Positions 33,197 through 34,004 of a DNA stretch of 34,004 bases are shown here, piece after piece; the first letter of the stretch is position 1; each line of letters starts with the position of its first letter. The DNA is from Bacteroidales bacterium (lineage in GTDB: Bacteria > Bacteroidota > Bacteroidia > Bacteroidales > Prolixibacteraceae). Both the position numbers and the translations under genes were made by a program. The notes under the pieces are model-generated. The model did not search any database, was not told where the DNA came from, and saw nothing but the letters and a program-made list of their open reading frames with translations. The stretch spans positions 1-34,004 of the forward strand of contig JAAYAG010000130.1 in assembly GCA_012719495.1 (NCBI GenBank). The letters run 5' to 3'.

Positions 33197-33551
33197 GTTA
33201 TACCAAGGGCATTTTTAAAACAAACCAAAACCACTCATGGAATGGATCACTTTACTATTCGGGTGGATAAATTTATTTTTTGTCATTGTTGGCCGGTAAA
33301 AGTATAAAAACACAAAACAGATTGCTTCGCTTCGCTCGCAATGACAACATTATCTGCTTATTAGGTGGAGGGGAGGGGTTGGTTGAAACCCCTGTCATTG
33401 CGAGCGAAGCGAAGCAATCTCAAACGTTTACCGGACAACAGTAATTTTTTATAACTTAACTAACTAAAAGGCCACAAATTCACGAATAATGATGATGGAT
33501 ATTATTTAACCTGAGTTTGACTTTATTTTTTAAAAGTAAAATCGAACTCAG
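33197..33551. other. Non-coding region with repeat elements
   Basis: About 350 bases without a gene. It holds the REP-like inverted repeat at 33319-33420 and the hairpin at 33508-33554; nothing else is supported. Confidence 0.5.
33319..33420. repeat. REP-like element, 28-bp perfect inverted repeat
   Basis: The arms 33319-33346 and 33393-33420 are exact reverse complements (28 of 28) around a 46-base spacer. The spacer holds a second stem, AGGGGTT (33374-33380) with AACCCCT (33387-33393). The arm core reads CATTGCGAGCGAAGCGAAGC, a sequence I recall as a widespread intergenic repeat in several bacterial phyla. Confidence 0.8.
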
Positions 33552-33554
33552 GTT
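33508..33554. repeat. Inverted repeat before the GxxExxY remnant
   Basis: AACCTGAGTT (33508-33517) and AACTCAGGTT (33545-33554) are exact complements; with flanking bases the match is 16 of 18 (33508-33525 with 33537-33554). The right arm runs into the GxxExxY remnant. Confidence 0.7.
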
Positions 33555-33734
33555 ATTTACAAGGCTGAAAGCTACAAGATTATTGGGATATGCATGGAAG
33601 TACACAACAACCTTGGTCCGGGATTTCTGGAAATTGTATATAAAGACGCATTGGAATATGAACTTCGTTTAGCGGGTATCCCATTTGAACGAGAAAAAGA
33701 ATTTGTTGTAAATTACAAAGAGACAATGTTATAA
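33552..33734 (+). pseudogene. Truncated GxxExxY family protein
   Basis: The frame reads VIYKAESYKIIGICMEVHNN then LGPGFLEIVYKDALEYELRL, IPFEREKEFVVNYKETML, stop. GPGFLEIVY matches the G-x-x-E-x-x-Y signature, and the flanking pattern fits the family (EVH.LGxGFLE..Y...L..EL...I.FEREK). Full members are about 125 residues and continue with the DF..iiVE.K-type part near the C-terminus; here a TAA cuts it at about residue 60. No ATG stands at the usual start, and the first in-frame ATG (33594) would remove part of the fold. So both ends are damaged. Confidence 0.8.
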
Positions 33735-34004
33735 TGAGCACGAAACGTTCCGATAACAATCGGAATAATATTCGTGCATTAGTGGCCATTCTATCAAAAT
33801 TACCAAGCGACTTTATTGGTAATGAACCTGTTGTTCGTGGTGGCGAAATATGCATAAAGCCTCACGATGCCAATACAGCGTTCATGCAGGTTTATCTGCC
33901 AAAGTCGGTTTTGCTCATGGAAAAAATCAAGCGTTTTTCTATGTCGCGCTACAGTTCGGCAGATAAATGCTATTTGTTGCCGGCAACCCCCGAGGTTTTC
34001 AAGG
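33734..34004 (+). CDS. Partial unknown gene, weakly tyrosine-recombinase-like N-terminus
   Basis: An ATG at 33734 overlaps the remnant's stop (TAATG) and opens a frame with no stop for 90 codons to the window edge, so the 3' end is missing. The visible part reads MSTKRSDNNRNNIRALVAIL, then later MQVYLPKSVLLMEKIKRF and RYSSADKCYLLPATPEVFK. The last stretch follows the pattern of the arm-binding or N-terminal domains of some phage/integron-like tyrosine recombinases (a YLP motif, charged helix, R[Y/W]S...KC[W/Y]..P..PE). The catalytic RHRY residues would lie outside the window. I do not otherwise recognise it; an ordinary unknown protein is equally possible. Confidence 0.5.
   Translation, partial: MSTKRSDNNRNNIRALVAILSKLPSDFIGNEPVVRGGEICIKPHDANTAFMQVYLPKSVLLMEKIKRFSMSRYSSADKCYLLPATPEVFK

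Noticed and set aside
33580-33855. 91-codon minus-strand open frame
   Set aside because: Antisense to the GxxExxY remnant and the edge gene; the plus-strand frames have family patterns.

Overview
The window looks like chromosomal DNA of a free-living member of the Bacteroidota, probably in or near the Bacteroidales/Marinilabiliales (an inference from gene content). The signs are a type IX secretion (T9SS) sorting domain on a secreted protease, SusC-like carboxypeptidase/TonB receptor architecture, several gene families typical of the phylum (DUF3109, AsmA-like, HYC_CC_PP-like), weak Shine-Dalgarno sites, and repeated TAnnTTTG -7 promoter elements. No rRNA, tRNA or CRISPR was seen.

Left part (1-10.6 kb): a possible partial minus-strand gene at the extreme edge; a two-domain protein joining a degenerate Fic fold to an OLD-like TOPRIM nuclease domain; a DUF3109 protein; a small SpoIIAA/STAS-like protein; gpmI (glycolysis); a small protein with a very acidic tail; a pair of thioredoxin-fold genes (one cytosolic with an unusual CX6C site, one exported with WCGPC); mntP (manganese export); a membrane histidine kinase; riboflavin synthase; and a GNAT acetyltransferase followed by an HXXEE membrane protein.

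Middle (10.9-23.3 kb): a lipoprotein plus a large AsmA-family protein, convergent with a btuF-btuC-btuD vitamin B12 import operon that is preceded by a complete cobalamin riboswitch. On the other side of the riboswitch lies a ZIP metal transporter. Then come two secreted peptidases: an M13 metallopeptidase lipoprotein and a T9SS-exported serine protease.

Right part (23.5-34 kb): a five-gene efflux operon on the minus strand (ABC ATPase, two MacB/FtsX-type permeases, HlyD-type adaptor, TolC). Between the second permease and the adaptor is a 100-bp array of 17-bp repeats that spells a chain of five micro-ORFs joined by ATGA stop/start overlaps. Next is a plus-strand metal locus (Cys/His-rich small protein, TonB-dependent receptor, exported HMA-domain protein). 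The right edge holds a 28-bp REP-like inverted repeat, a truncated GxxExxY gene, and the start of an unidentified gene whose N-terminus weakly resembles tyrosine-recombinase arm domains.

The observations I rate most worth following are the pseudo-Fic/TOPRIM fusion and the micro-ORF relay; the damaged right edge is a likely site of mobile-element activity.
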